A DNA stretch of 64,000 nt. Origin: Chrysogorgia sp. JL179-B06 (lineage: Eukaryota > Cnidaria > Anthozoa > Scleralcyonacea > Chrysogorgiidae). Numbering within the stretch: position 1 is the first letter of the stretch; each line of letters opens with the position of its first letter. Below are positions 50,461 through 62,876 of the stretch, in pieces. The stretch covers positions 2,501-66,500 of the forward strand of contig JAYKKM010000261.1 of the NCBI GenBank assembly GCA_035772405.1. Reading direction: 5' to 3'. Under the pieces are notes generated by a model, which worked only from the letters and a program-made list of their open reading frames with translations, did no database searches and was not told the origin of the DNA. Both the position numbers and the translations under genes were made by a program.

Positions 50461-53400
50461 GGAGTGGAGGAGGTTTAGAGTAAAGTTTAGAGTTAAAGTT
50501 AGGGTTCGAATAAATTCGGGCACTTTCCCGCCGGAATTTTTAAAATTGTTGATTGGATCAGATAGAGCACTTCACTGGCTTTCCAACGGTATGATGCACG
50601 TCCGGTTTGGATGAAAATTGGGGGCGTGGTCAACGATTTTTCGATTTTGGGGGCCTGGGAAAAATTGAAGTACTGGCAAGAGGTGACATTTCAAAATTTC
50701 TTCTGATTCGGATAGAGCACTTCACTGGCTTTCCAACCGTATGACGCACGTCCGGTTTGGATAAGAATTGTGGAGTGGAGGAGGTTTAGAGTAAAGTTTA
50801 GAGTTAAAGTTACGGTTCGAATAAATTGGGGCACTTTCCCGCCGGAATTTTTAAAATTGTTGATTGGATCAGATAGAGCACTTCACTGGCTTTCCAACGG
50901 TATGACGCACGCACGTCCGGTTTGGATGAAAATTGGGGGCGTGGTTAACGATTTTTCGATTTTGGGGGCCTGGGAAAAATTGAAGTACTGGCAAGAGGTG
51001 ACATTTCAAAATTTCTTCTGATTCGGATAGAGCACTTCACTGGCTTTCCAACGGTATGATGCACGTCCGGTTTGGATGAAAATTGGGGGCGTGGTCAACG
51101 ATTTTTCGATTTTGGGGGCCTGGGAAAAATTGAAGTACTGGCAAGAGGTGACATTTCAAAATTTCTTCTGATTCGGATAGAGCACTTCACTGGCTTTCCA
51201 ACCGTATGACGCACGTCCGGTTTGGATGAAAATTGTGGAGTGGAGGAGGTTTAGAGTAAAGTTTAGAGTTAAAGTTAGGGTTCGAATAAATTCGGGCACT
51301 TTCCCGCCGGAATTTTTAAAATTTTTGATTGGATCAGATAGAGCACTTCACTGGCTTTCCAACGGTATGACGCACGTCCGGTTTGGATGAAAATTGGGGG
51401 CGTGGTTAACGATTTTTCGATTTTGGGGGCCTGGGAAAAATTGAAGTACTGGCAAGAGGTGACATTTCAAAATTTCTTCTGATTCGGATAGAGCACTTCA
51501 CTGGCTTTCCAACCGTATGACGCACGTCCGGTTTGGATGAGAATTGTGGAGTGGAGGAGGTTTAGAGTAAAGTTTAGAGTTAAAGTTAGGGTTCGAATAA
51601 ATTCGGGCACTTTCCCGCCGGAATTTTTAAAATTTCTGATTGGATCAGATAGAGCACTTCACTGGCTTTCCAACGGTATGACGCACGTCCGGTTTGGATG
51701 AAAATTGGGGGCGTGGTCAACGATTTTTCGATTTTGGGGGCCTGGGAAAAATTGAAGTACTGGCAAGAGGTGACATTTCAAAATTTCTTCTGATTCGGAT
51801 AGAGCACTTCACTGGCTTTCCAACCGTATGACGCACGTCCGGTTTGGATGAGAATTGTGGAGTGGAGGAGGTTTAGAGTAAAGTTTAGAGTTAAAGTTAC
51901 GGTTCGAATAAATTCGGGCACTTTCCCGCCGGAATTTTTAAAATTGTTGATTGGATCAGATAGAGCACTTCACTGGCTTTCCAACGGTATGACGCACGTC
52001 CGGTTTGGATGAAAATTGGGGGCGTGGTTAACGATTTTTCGATTTTGGGGGCCTGGGAAAAATTGAAGTACTGGCAAGAGGTGACATTTCAAAATTTCTT
52101 CTGATTCGGATAGAGCACTTCACTGGCTTTCCAACGGTATGACGCACGTCCGGTTTGGATGAAAATTGGGGGCGTGGTCAACGATTTTTCGATTTGGGGG
52201 GCCTGGGAAAAATGAAGTACTGGCAAGAGGTGTCATTTCAAAATTTCTTCTGATTCGGATAGAGCACTTCACTGGCTTTCCAACGGTATGATGCACGTCC
52301 GGTTTGGATGAAAATTGGGGGCGTGGTCAACGATTTTTCGATTTTGGGGGCCTGGGAAAAATTGAAGTACTGGCAAGAGGTGACATTTCAAAATTTCTTC
52401 TGATTCGGATAGAGCACTTCACTGGCTTTCCAACGGTATGACGCACGTCCGGTTTGGATGAAAATTGGGGGCGTGGTTAACGATTTTTCGATTTTGGGGG
52501 CCTGGGAAAAATTGAAGTACTGGCAAGAGGTGACATTTCAAAATTTCTTCTGATTCGGATAGAGCACTTCACTGGCTTTCCAACGGTATGACGCACGTCC
52601 GGTTTGGATGAAAATTGGGGGCGTGGTTAACGATTTTTCGATTTTGGGGGCCTGGGAAAAATTGAAGTACTGGCAAGAGGTGACATTTCAAAATTTCTTC
52701 TGATTCGGATAGAGCACTTCACTGGCTTTCCAACGGTATGACGCACGTCCGGTTCGGATGAAAATTGGGGGCGTGGTTAACGATTTTTCGATTTTGGGGG
52801 CCTGGGAAAAATTGAAGTACTGGCAAGAGGTGACATTTCAAAATTTCTTCTGATTCGGATAGAGCACTTCACTGGCTTTCCAACCGTATGACGCACGTCC
52901 GGTTTGGATGAGAATTGTGGAGTGGAGGAGGTTTAGAGTAAAGTTTAGAGTTAAAGTTAGGGTTCGAATAAATTCGGGCACTTTCCCGCCGGAATTTTTA
53001 AAATTGTTGATTGGATCAGATAGAGCACTTCACTGGCTTTCCAACGGTATGATGCACGTCCGGTTTGGATGAAAATTGGGGGCGTGGTCAACGATTTTTC
53101 GATTTTGGGGGCCTGGGAAAAATTGAAGTACTGGCAAGAGGTGACATTTCAAAATTTCTTCTGATTCGGATAGAGCACTTCACTGGCTTTCCAACCGTAT
53201 GACGCACGTCCGGTTTGGATAAGAATTGTGGAGTGGAGGAGGTTTAGAGTAAGTTTAGAGTTAAAGTTACGGTTCGAATAAATTCGGGCACTTTCCCGCC
53301 GGAATTTTTAAAATTGTTGATTGGATCAGATAGAGCACTTCACTGGCTTTCCAACGGTATGACGCACGTCCGGTTTGGATGAAAATTGGGGGCGTGGTTA

Positions 53401-54114
53401 ACGATTTTTCGATTTTGGGGGCCTGGGAAAAATTGAAGTACTGGCAAGAGGTGACATTTCAAAATTTCTTCTGATTCGGATAGAGCACTTCACTGGCTTT
53501 CCAACGGTATGACGCACGTCCGGTTTGGATGAAAATTGGGGGCGTGGTCAACGATTTTTCGATTTTGGGGGCCTGGGAAAAATTGAAGTACTGGCAAGAG
53601 GTGACATTTCAAAATTTCTTCTGATTCGGATAGAGCACTTCACTGGCTTTCCAACCGTATGACGCACGTCCGGTTTGGATGAGAATTGTGGAGTGGAGGA
53701 GGTTTAGAGTAAAGTTTAGAGTTAAAGTTAGGGTTCGAATAAATTCGGCACTTTCCCGCCGGAATTTTTAAAATTTCTTGATTGGATCAGATAGAGCACT
53801 TCACTGGCTTTCCAACGGTATGACGCACGTCCGGTTTGGATGAAAATTGGGGGCGTGGTTAACGATTTTTCGATTTTGGGGGCCTGGGAAAAATTGAAGT
53901 ACTGGCAAGAGGTGACATTTCAAAATTTCTTCTGATTCGGATAGAGCACTTCACTGGCTTTCCAACGGTATGACGCACGTCCGGTTTGGATGAAAATTGG
54001 GGGCGTGGTCAACGATTTTTCGATTTTGGGGGCCTGGGAAAAATTGAAGTACTGGCAAGAGGTGACATTTCAAAATTTCTTCTGATTCGGATAGAGCACT
54101 TCACTGGCTTTCCA

Positions 54115-54260
54115 ACCGTATGACGCACGTCCGGTTTGGATGAGAATTGTGGAGTGGGCGTGGTTTACGAGTTTTAGAGTTAAAGTTAGGGGTTCGAATA
54201 AATTCGGGCACTTTCCCGCCGGAATTTTTAAAAATTTCTTCTGTTTCAGATAGAGCACTT
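54115..54260. repeat. Intermediate B module (A-like left part)
   Basis: After GAATTGTGGAGTGG the sequence reads GCGTGGTTTACGAGTTTTAG, close to A's GCGTGGTTAACGATTTTTCG, before returning to B. Its right end is AAATTTCTTCTGTTTCAG, again close to A. Of the modules checked, it is one of two that mix A and B character throughout. Confidence 0.8.
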
Positions 54261-57179
54261 CACTGGCTTTCCAACGGTATGACGCACGTCCGGTTTGGAT
54301 GAAAATTGGGGGCGTGGTTAACGATTTTTCGATTTTGGGGGCCTGGGAAAAATTGAAGTACTGGCAAGAGGTGACATTTCAAAATTTCTTCTGATTCGGA
54401 TAGAGCACTTCACTGGCTTTCCAACGGTATGACGCACGTCCGGTTTGGATGAAAATTGGGGGCGTGGTCAACGATTTTTCGATTTTGGGGGCCTGGGAAA
54501 AATTGAAGTACTGGCAAGAGGTGACATTTCAAAATTTCTTCTGATTCGGATAGAGCACTTCACTGGCTTTCCAACGGTATGACGCACGTCCGGTTTGGAT
54601 GAAAATTGGGGGCGTGGTTAACGATTTTTCGATTTGGGGGGCCTGGGAAAAATTGAAGTACTGGCAAGAGGTGACATTTCAAAATTTCTTCTGATTCGGA
54701 TAGAGCACTTCACTGGCTTTCCAACGGTATGACGCACGTCCGGTTTGGATGAAAATTGGGGGCGTGGTCAACGATTTTTCGATTTTGGGGGCCTGGGAAA
54801 AATTGAAGTACTGGCAAGAGGTGACATTTCAAAATTTCTTCTGATTCGGATAGAGCACTTCACTGGCTTTCCAACCGTATGACGCACGTCCGGTTTGGAT
54901 GAAAATTGTGGCGTGGAGGATTTTTAGAGTAAAGTTTAGAGTTAAAGTTAGGGTTCGAATAAATTCGGGCACTTTCCCGCCGGAATTTTAAAATTGTTGA
55001 TTGGATCAGATAGAGCACTTCACTGGCTTTCCAACGGTATGACGCACGTCCGGTTTGGATGAAAATTGGGGGCGTGGTCAACGATTTTTCGATTTTGGGG
55101 GCCTGGGAAAAATTGAAGTACTGGCAAGAGGTGACATTTCAAAATTTCTTCTGATTCGGATAGAGCACTTCACTGGCTTTCCAACCGTATGACGCACGTC
55201 CGGTTTGGATGAGAATTGTGGAGTGGAGGAGGTTTAGAGTAAAGTTTAGAGTTAAAGTTAGGGTTCGAATAAATTCGGGCACTTTCCCGCCGGAATTTTT
55301 AAAATTGTTGATTGGATCAGATAGAGCACTTCACTGGCTTTCCAACGGTATGATGCACGTCCGGTTTGGATGAAAATTGGGGGCGTGGTCAACAATTTTT
55401 CGATTTGGGGGCCTGGGAAAAATTGAAGTACTGGCAAGAGGTGACATTTCAAAATTTCTTCTGATTCGGATAGAGCACTTCACTGGCTTTCCAACGGTAT
55501 GACGCACGTCCGGTTCGGATGAAAATTGGGGGCGTGGTCAACGATTTTTCGATTTTGGGGGCCTGGGAAAAATTGAAGTACTGGCAAGAGGTGACATTTC
55601 AAAATTTCTTCTGATTCGGATAGAGCACTTCACTGGCTTTCCAACGGTATGACGCACGTCCGGTTTGGATGAAAATTGGGGGCGTGGTCAACGATTTTTC
55701 GATTTTGGGGGCCTGGGAAAAATTGAAGTACTGGCAAGAGGTGACATTTCAAAATTTCTTCTGATTCGGATAGAGCACTTCACTGGCTTTCCAACGGTAT
55801 GACGCACGTCCGGTTCGGATGAAAATTGGGGGCGTGGTTAACGATTTTTCGATTTTGGGGGCCTGGGAAAAATTGAAGTACTGGCAAGAGGTGACATTTC
55901 AAAATTTCTTCTGATTCGGATAGAGCACTTCACTGGCTTTCCAACCGTATGACGCACGTCCGGTTTGGATGAGAATTGTGGAGTGGAGGAGGTTTAGAGT
56001 AAAGTTTAGAGTTAAAGTTAGGGTTCGAATAAATTCGGGCACTTTCCCGCCGGAATTTTTAAAATTGTTGATTGGATCAGATAGAGCACTTCACTGGCTT
56101 TCCAACGGTATGACGCACGTCCGGTTTGGATGAAAATTGGGGGCGTGGTTAACGATTTTTCGATTTGGGGGCCTGGGAAAAATTGAAGTACTGGCAAGAG
56201 GTGACATTTCAAAATTTCTTCTGATTCGGATAGAGCACTTCACTGGCTTTCCAACGGTATGACGCACGTCCGGTTTGGATGAAAATTGGGGGCGTGGTCA
56301 ACGATTTTTCGATTTTGGGGGCCTGGGAAAAATTGAAGTACTGGCAAGAGGTGACATTTCAAAATTTCTTCTGATTCGGATAGAGCACTTCACTGGCTTT
56401 CCAACGGTATGACGCACGTCCGGTTTGGATGAAAATTGGGGGCGTGGTCAACGATTTTTCGATTTTGGGGGCCTGGGAAAAATTGAAGTACTGGCAAGAG
56501 GTGACATTTCAAAATTTCTTCTGATTCGGATAGAGCACTTCACTGGCTTTCCAACGGTATGACGCACGTCCGGTTTGGATGAAAATTGGGGGCGTGGTTA
56601 ACGATTTTTCGATTTTGGGGGCCTGGGAAAAATTGAAGTACTGGCAAGAGGTGACATTTCAAAATTTCTTCTGATTCGGATAGAGCACTTCACTGGCTTT
56701 CCAACGGTATGACGCACGTCCGGTTTGGATGAAAATTGGGGGCGTGGTTAACGATTTTTCGATTTTGGGGCCTGGGAAAAATTGAAGTACTGGCAAGAGG
56801 TGACATTTCAAAATTTCTTCTGATTCGGATAGAGCACTTCACTGGCTTTCCAACGGTATGACGCACGTCCGGTTTGGATGAAAATTGGGGGCGTGGTTAA
56901 CGATTTTTCGATTTTGGGGGCCTGGGAAAAATTGAAGTACTGGCAAGAGGTGACATTTCAAAATTTCTTCTGATTCGGATAGAGCACTTCACTGGCTTTC
57001 CAACGGTATGACGCACGTCCGGTTTGGATGAAAATTGGGGGCGTGGTCAACGATTTTTCGATTTTGGGGGCCTGGGAAAAATTGAAGTACTGGCAAGAGG
57101 TGACATTTCAAAATTTCTTCTGATTCGGATAGAGCACTTCACTGGCTTTCCAACCGTATGACGCACGTCCGGTTTGGAT

Positions 57180-57300
57180 GAGAATTGTGGAGTGGAGGAG
57201 GTTTAGAGTAAAGTTTAGAGTTAAAGTTAGGGTTCGAATAAATTCGGGCACTTTCCCGCAAGGTGACTTTTTAAAATTTCTGATTGGATCAGATAGAGCA
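57180..57300. repeat. Intermediate B module (A-like AGGTGAC)
   Basis: Where B normally has CCCGCCGGAATTTTTAAAAT, this module has CCCGCAAGGTGACTTTTTAA, with AAGGTGAC matching A's GAGGTGAC at the equivalent place. It continues AAATTTCTGATTGGATCAG. An A-type unit at about 57803 has GAAAAATTGTGGGGGCGTGG, blending A and B on the left side. Confidence 0.8.
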
Positions 57301-58911
57301 CTTCACTGGCTTTCCAACGGTATGACGCACGTCCGGTTTGGATGAAAATTGGGGGCGTGGTCAACGATTTTTCGATTTTGGGGGCCTGGGAAAAATTGAA
57401 GTACTGGCAAGAGGTGACATTTCAAAATTTCTTCTGATTCGGATAGAGCACTTCACTGGCTTTCCAACCGTATGACGCACGTCCGGTTTGGATGAGAATT
57501 GTGGAGTGGAGGAGGTTTAGAGTAAAGTTTAGAGTTAAAGTTAGGGTTCGAATAAATTCGGGCACTTTCCCGCGGAATTTTTAAAATTTTTGATTGGATC
57601 AGATAGAGCACTTCACTGGCTTTCCAACGGTATGACGCACGTCCGGTTTGGATGAAAATTGGGGGCGTGGTCAACGATTTTTCGATTTTGGGGGCCTGGG
57701 AAAAATTGAAGTACTGGCAAGAGGTGACATTTCAAAATTTCTTCTGATTCGGATAGAGCACTTCACTGGCTTTCCAACGGTATGACGCACGTCCGGTTTG
57801 GATGAAAAATTGTGGGGGCGTGGTCAACGATTTTTCGATTTTGGGGGCCTGGGAAAAATTGAAGTACTGGCAAGAGGTGACATTTCAAAATTTCTTCTGA
57901 TTCGGATAGAGCACTTCACTGGCTTTCCAACGGTATGACGCACGTCCGGTTTGGATGAAAATTGGGGGCGTGGTCAACGATTTTTCGATTTTGGGGGGCC
58001 TGGGAAAAATTGAAGTACTGGCAAGAGGTGACATTTCAAAATTTCTTCTGATTCGGATAGAGCACTTCACTGGCTTTCCAACGGTATGACGCACGTCCGG
58101 TTCGGATGAAAATTGGGGGCGTGGTCAACGATTTTTCGATTTTGGGGGCCTGGGAAAAATTGAAGTACTGGCAAGAGGTGACATTTCAAAATTTCTTCTG
58201 ATTCGGATAGAGCACTTCACTGGCTTTCCAACCGTATGACGCACGTCCGGTTTGGATGAGAATTGTGGAGTGGAGGAGGTTTAGAGTAAAGTTTAGAGTT
58301 AAAGTTAGGGTTCGAATAAATTCGGGCACTTTCCCGCCGGAATTTTTAAAATTTGTTGATTGGATCAGATAGAGCACTTCACTGGCTTTCCAACGGTATG
58401 ACGCACGTCCGGTTTGGATGAAAATTGGGGGCGTGGTTAACGATTTTTCGATTTGGGGGGCCTGGGAAAAATTGAAGTACTGGCAAGAGGTGACATTTCA
58501 AAATTTCTTCTGATTCGGATAGAGCACTTCACTGGCTTTCCAACGGTATGACGCACGTCCGGTTTGGATGAAAATTGGGGGCGTGGTTAACGATTTTTCG
58601 ATTTTGGGGGCCTGGGAAAAATTGAAGTACTGGCAAGAGGTGACATTTCAAAATTTCTTCTGATTCGGATAGAGCACTTCACTGGCTTTCCAACGGTATG
58701 ACGCACGTCCGGTTTGGATGAAAATTGGGGGCGTGGTCAACGATTTTTCGATTTGGGGGGCCTGGGAAAAATTGAAGTACTGGCAAGAGGTGACATTTCA
58801 AAATTTCTTCTGATTCGGATAGAGCACTTCACTGGCTTTCCAACGGTATGACGCACGTCCGGTTTGGATGAAAATTGGGGGCGTGGTTAACGATTTTTCG
58901 ATTTTGGGGGC

Positions 58912-59045
58912 CTGGGAAAAAATTAAGTACTGGCAAGAGGTAACATTTCAAAATTTCTTCTGATTCGGATAGAGCACTTCACTGGCTTTACAACGGTATG
59001 ACGCACGTCCGGTTTGGATGAAAATTGGGGGCGGTGGTCAACGAT
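58912..59045. repeat. Diverged A unit with clustered changes
   Basis: One unit carries AAAAAATTAAGTACTGG, GAGGTAACATTT, CTTTACAACGG and GGGGGCGGTGG, at least four changes in 130 bp, while its neighbours are near consensus. Confidence 0.8.
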
Positions 59046-60089
59046 TTTTCGATTTTGGGGGCCTGGGAAAAATTGAAGTACTGGCAAGAGGTGACATTTC
59101 AAAATTTCTTCTGATTCGGATAGAGCACTTCACTGGCTTTCCAACCGTATGACGCACGTCCGGTTTGGATGAGAATTGTGGAGTGGAGGAGGTTTAGAGT
59201 AAAGTTTAGAGTTAAAGTTAGGGTTCGAATAAATTCGGGCACTTTCCCGCCGGAATTTTTAAAATTGTTGATTGGATCAGATAGAGCACTTCACTGGCTT
59301 TCCAACGGTATGACGCACGTCCGGTTTGGATGAAAATTGGGGGCGTGGTCAACGATTTTTCGATTTTGGGGGCCTGGGAAAAATTGAAGTACTGGCAAGA
59401 GGTGACATTTCAAAATTTCTTCTGATTCGGATAGAGCACTTCACTGGCTTTCCAACGGTATGACGCACGTCCGGTTTGGATGAAAATTGGGGGCGTGGTT
59501 AACGATTTTTCGATTTTGGGGGCCTGGGAAAAATTGAAGTACTGGCAAGAGGTGACATTTCAAAATTTCTTCTGATTCGGATAGAGCACTTCACTGGCTT
59601 TCCAACGGTATGACGCACGTCCGGTTTGGATGAAAATTGGGGGCGTGGTCAACGATTTTTCGATTTGGGGGGCCTGGGAAAAATTGAAGTACTGGCAAGA
59701 GGTGACATTTCAAAATTTCTTCTGATTCGGATAGAGCACTTCACTGGCTTTCCAACGGTATGACGCACGTCCGGTTTGGATGAAAATTGGGGGCGTGGTT
59801 AACGATTTTTCGATTTTGGGGGCCTGGGAAAAATTGAAGTACTGGCAAGAGGTGACATTTCAAAATTTCTTCTGATTCGGATAGAGCACTTCACTGGCTT
59901 TCCAACGGTATGACGCACGTCCGGTTCGGATGAAAATTGGGGGCGTGGTCAACGATTTTTCGATTTTGGGGGCCTGGGAAAAATTGAAGTACTGGCAAGA
60001 GGTGACATTTCAAAATTTCTTCTGATTCGGATAGAGCACTTCACTGGCTTTCCAACCGTATGACGCACGTCCGGTTTGGATGAGAATTG

Positions 60090-62876
60090 TGGAGTGGAGG
60101 AGGTTTAGAGTAAAGTTTAGAGTTAAAGTTAGGGTTCGAATAAATTCGGGCACTTTCCCGCCGGAATTTTTAAAATTTTTGATTGGATCAGATAGAGCAC
60201 TTCACTGGCTTTCCAACGGTATGACGCACGTCCGGTTTGGATGAAAATTGGGGGCGTGGTTAACGATTTTTCGATTTTGGGGGCCTGGGAAAAATTGAAG
60301 TACTGGCAAGAGGTGACATTTCAAAATTTCTTCTGATTCGGATAGAGCACTTCACTGGCTTTCCAACGGTATGACGCACGTCCGGTTTGGATGAGAATTG
60401 TGGAGTGGAGGAGGTTTAGAGTAAAGTTTAGAGTTAAAGTTAGGGTTCGAATAAATTCGGGCACTTTCCCGCCGGAATTTTTAAAATTGTTGATTGGATC
60501 AGATAGAGCACTTCACTGGCTTTCCAACGGTATGACGCACGTCCGGTTTGGATGAAAATTGGGGGCGTGGTTAACGATTTTTCGATTTTGGGGGCCTGGG
60601 AAAAATTGAAGTACTGGCAAGAGGTGACATTTCAAAATTTCTTCTGATTCGGATAGAGCACTTCACTGGCTTTCCAACCGTATGACGCACGTCCGGTTTG
60701 GATGAGAATTGTGGAGTGGAGGAGGTTTAGAGTAAAGTTTAGAGTTAAAGTTAGGGTTCGAATAAATTCGGGCACTTTCCCGCCGGAATTTTTAAAATTT
60801 TTGATTGGATCAGATAGAGCACTTCACTGGCTTTCCAACGGTATGACGCACGTCCGGTTTGGATGAAAATTGGGGGCGTGGTTAACGATTTTTCGATTTT
60901 GGGGGCCTGGGAAAAATTGAAGTACTGGCAAGAGGTGACATTTCAAAATTTCTTCTGATTCGGATAGAGCACTTCACTGGCTTTCCAACGGTATGATGCA
61001 CGTCCGGTTTGGATGAAAATTGGGGCGTGGTCAACGATTTTTCGATTTTGGGGGGCCTGGGAAAAATTGAAGTACTGGCAAGAGGTGACATTTCAAAATT
61101 TCTTCTGATTCGGATAGAGCACTTCACTGGCTTTCCAACGTATGACGCACGTCCGGTTTGGATGAGAATTGTGGAGTGGAGGAGGTTTAGAGTAAAGTTT
61201 AGAGTTAAAGTTAGGGTTCGAATAAATTCGGGCACTTTCCCGCCGGAATTTTTAAAATTGTTGATTGGATCAGATAGAGCACTTCACTGGCTTTCCAACG
61301 GTATGACGCACGTCCGGTTTGGATGAAAATTGGGGGCGTGGTCAACGATTTTTCGATTTTGGGGGCCTGGGAAAAATTGAAGTACTGGCAAGAGGTGACA
61401 TTTCAAAATTTCTTCTGATTCGGATAGAGCACTTCACTGGCTTTCCAACCGTATGACGCACGTCCGGTTTGGATGAGAATTGTGGAGTGGAGGAGGTTTA
61501 GAGTAAAGTTTAGAGTTAAAGTTAGGGTTCGAATAAATTCGGGCACTTTCCCGCCGGAATTTTTAAAATTGTTGATTGGATCAGATAGAGCACTTCACTG
61601 GCTTTCCAACGGTATGACGCACGTCCGGTTTGGATGAAAATTGGGGGCGTGGTCAACGATTTTTCGATTTTGGGGGCCTGGGAAAAATTGAAGTACTGGC
61701 AAGAGGTGACATTTCAAAATTTCTTCTGATTCGGATAGAGCACTTCACTGGCTTTCCAACCGTATGACGCACGTCCGGTTTGGATGAGAATTGTGGAGTG
61801 GAGGAGGTTTAGAGTAAAGTTTAGAGTTAAAGTTAGGGTTCGAATAAATTCGGGCACTTTCCCGCCGGAATTTTTAAAATTGTTGATTGGATCAGATAGA
61901 GCACTTCACTGGCTTTCCAACGGTATGACGCACGTCCGGTTTGGATGAAAATTGGGGGCGTGGTTAACGATTTTTCGATTTTGGGGGCCTGGGAAAAATT
62001 GAAGTACTGGCAAGAGGTGACATTTCAAAATTTCTTCTGATTCGGATAGAGCACTTCACTGGCTTTCCAACCGTATGACGCACGTCCGGTTTGGATGAGA
62101 ATTGTGGAGTGGAGGAGGTTTAGAGTAAAGTTTAGAGTTAAAGTTAGGGTTCGAATAAATTCGGGCACTTTCCCGCCGGAATTTTTAAAATTGTTGATTG
62201 GATCAGATAGAGCACTTCACTGGCTTTCCAACGGTATGACGCACGTCCGGTTTGGATGAAAATTGGGGGCGTGGTTAACGATTTTTCGATTTTGGGGGCC
62301 TGGGAAAAATTGAAGTACTGGCAAGAGGTGACATTTCAAAATTTCTTCTGATTCGGATAGAGCACTTCACTGGCTTTCCAACGGTATGATGCACGTCCGG
62401 TTTGGATGAAAATTGGGGGCGTGGTCAACGATTTTTCGATTTTTGGGGGCCTGGGAAAAATTGAAGTACTGGCAAGAAGTGACATTTCAAAATTTCTTCT
62501 GATTCGGATAGAGCACTTCACTGGCTTTCCAACCGTATGACGCACGTCCGGTTTGGATGAGAATTGGGAGTGGAGGAGGTTTAGAGTAAAGGTTTAGAGT
62601 TTTAGGGGCCTTCGAAAAATTCGGGCACTTTCCCGCCGGACATTTTTAAAATTTCTGATTGGATCAGATAGAGCACTTCACTGGCTTTCCAACGGTATGA
62701 CGCACGTCCGGTTTGGATGAAAATTGGGGGCGTGGTCAACGATTTTTCGATTTTGGGGGCCTGGGAAAAATTGAAGTACTGGCAAGAGGTGACATTTCAA
62801 AATTTCTTCTGATTCGGATAGAGCACTTCACTGGCTTTCCAACCGTATGACGCACGTCCGGTTTGGATGAGAATTG
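60090..62876. repeat. Dense A/B alternation (311-bp dimers)
   Basis: Anchors 60090, 60401, 60712, 61172, 61483, 61793, 62104, 62568 and 62876: six of eight intervals are n=1 and two are n=2. This is the highest B density in the window. The B at 60401 has CCAACGG on its left, and the unit before 61172 has lost one G (CCAACGTATG). Small overlapping open frames of 105-117 codons on both strands arise only because of such indels. Confidence 0.85.
62545..62670. repeat. Intermediate B module linking A and B
   Basis: The module starts as B (GGGAGTGGAGGAGGTTTAGAG) but then reads TTTTAGGGGCCTTCGAAAAA, which aligns with A's TTTTGGGGGCCTGGGAAAAA. Next comes B's TTCGGGCACTTTCCCGCCGG, then ACATTTTTAAAATTTCTGA, which is between A's ACATTTCAAAATTTCTTCTG and B's form. 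It is the clearest evidence that A and B share an ancestor over their whole length. Confidence 0.82.

Larger units (their letters stand above)
50460..60090. repeat. More variable A/B segment
   Basis: Anchors 50460, 50771, 51235, 51546, 51858, 52918, 53230, 53690, 54150, 54910, 55220, 55980, 57188, 57502, 58265, 59180 and 60090 (n=1,2,1,1,6,1,2,2,4,1,4,7,1,4,5,5). Private point changes and small indels are clearly denser than between 11 and 46 kb. GTTACGGTTCG replaces GTTAGGGTTCG in the B modules at 50771, 51858 and 53230, and GATAAGAATTG marks 50771 and 53230. Confidence 0.83.

Noticed and set aside
9180..56212. Recurring 64-codon minus-strand open frame (more than 20 near-identical copies)
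   Set aside because: It crosses the A/B boundary and is open only in units one base shorter at the T/G run. Most units break it, so the frame is not maintained by selection.
45499..61326. Longest satellite open frames (105-117 codons at 45499, 60882, 61009)
   Set aside because: They arise from single-base indels that join A and B frames by chance. Two overlap on opposite strands over the same DNA.
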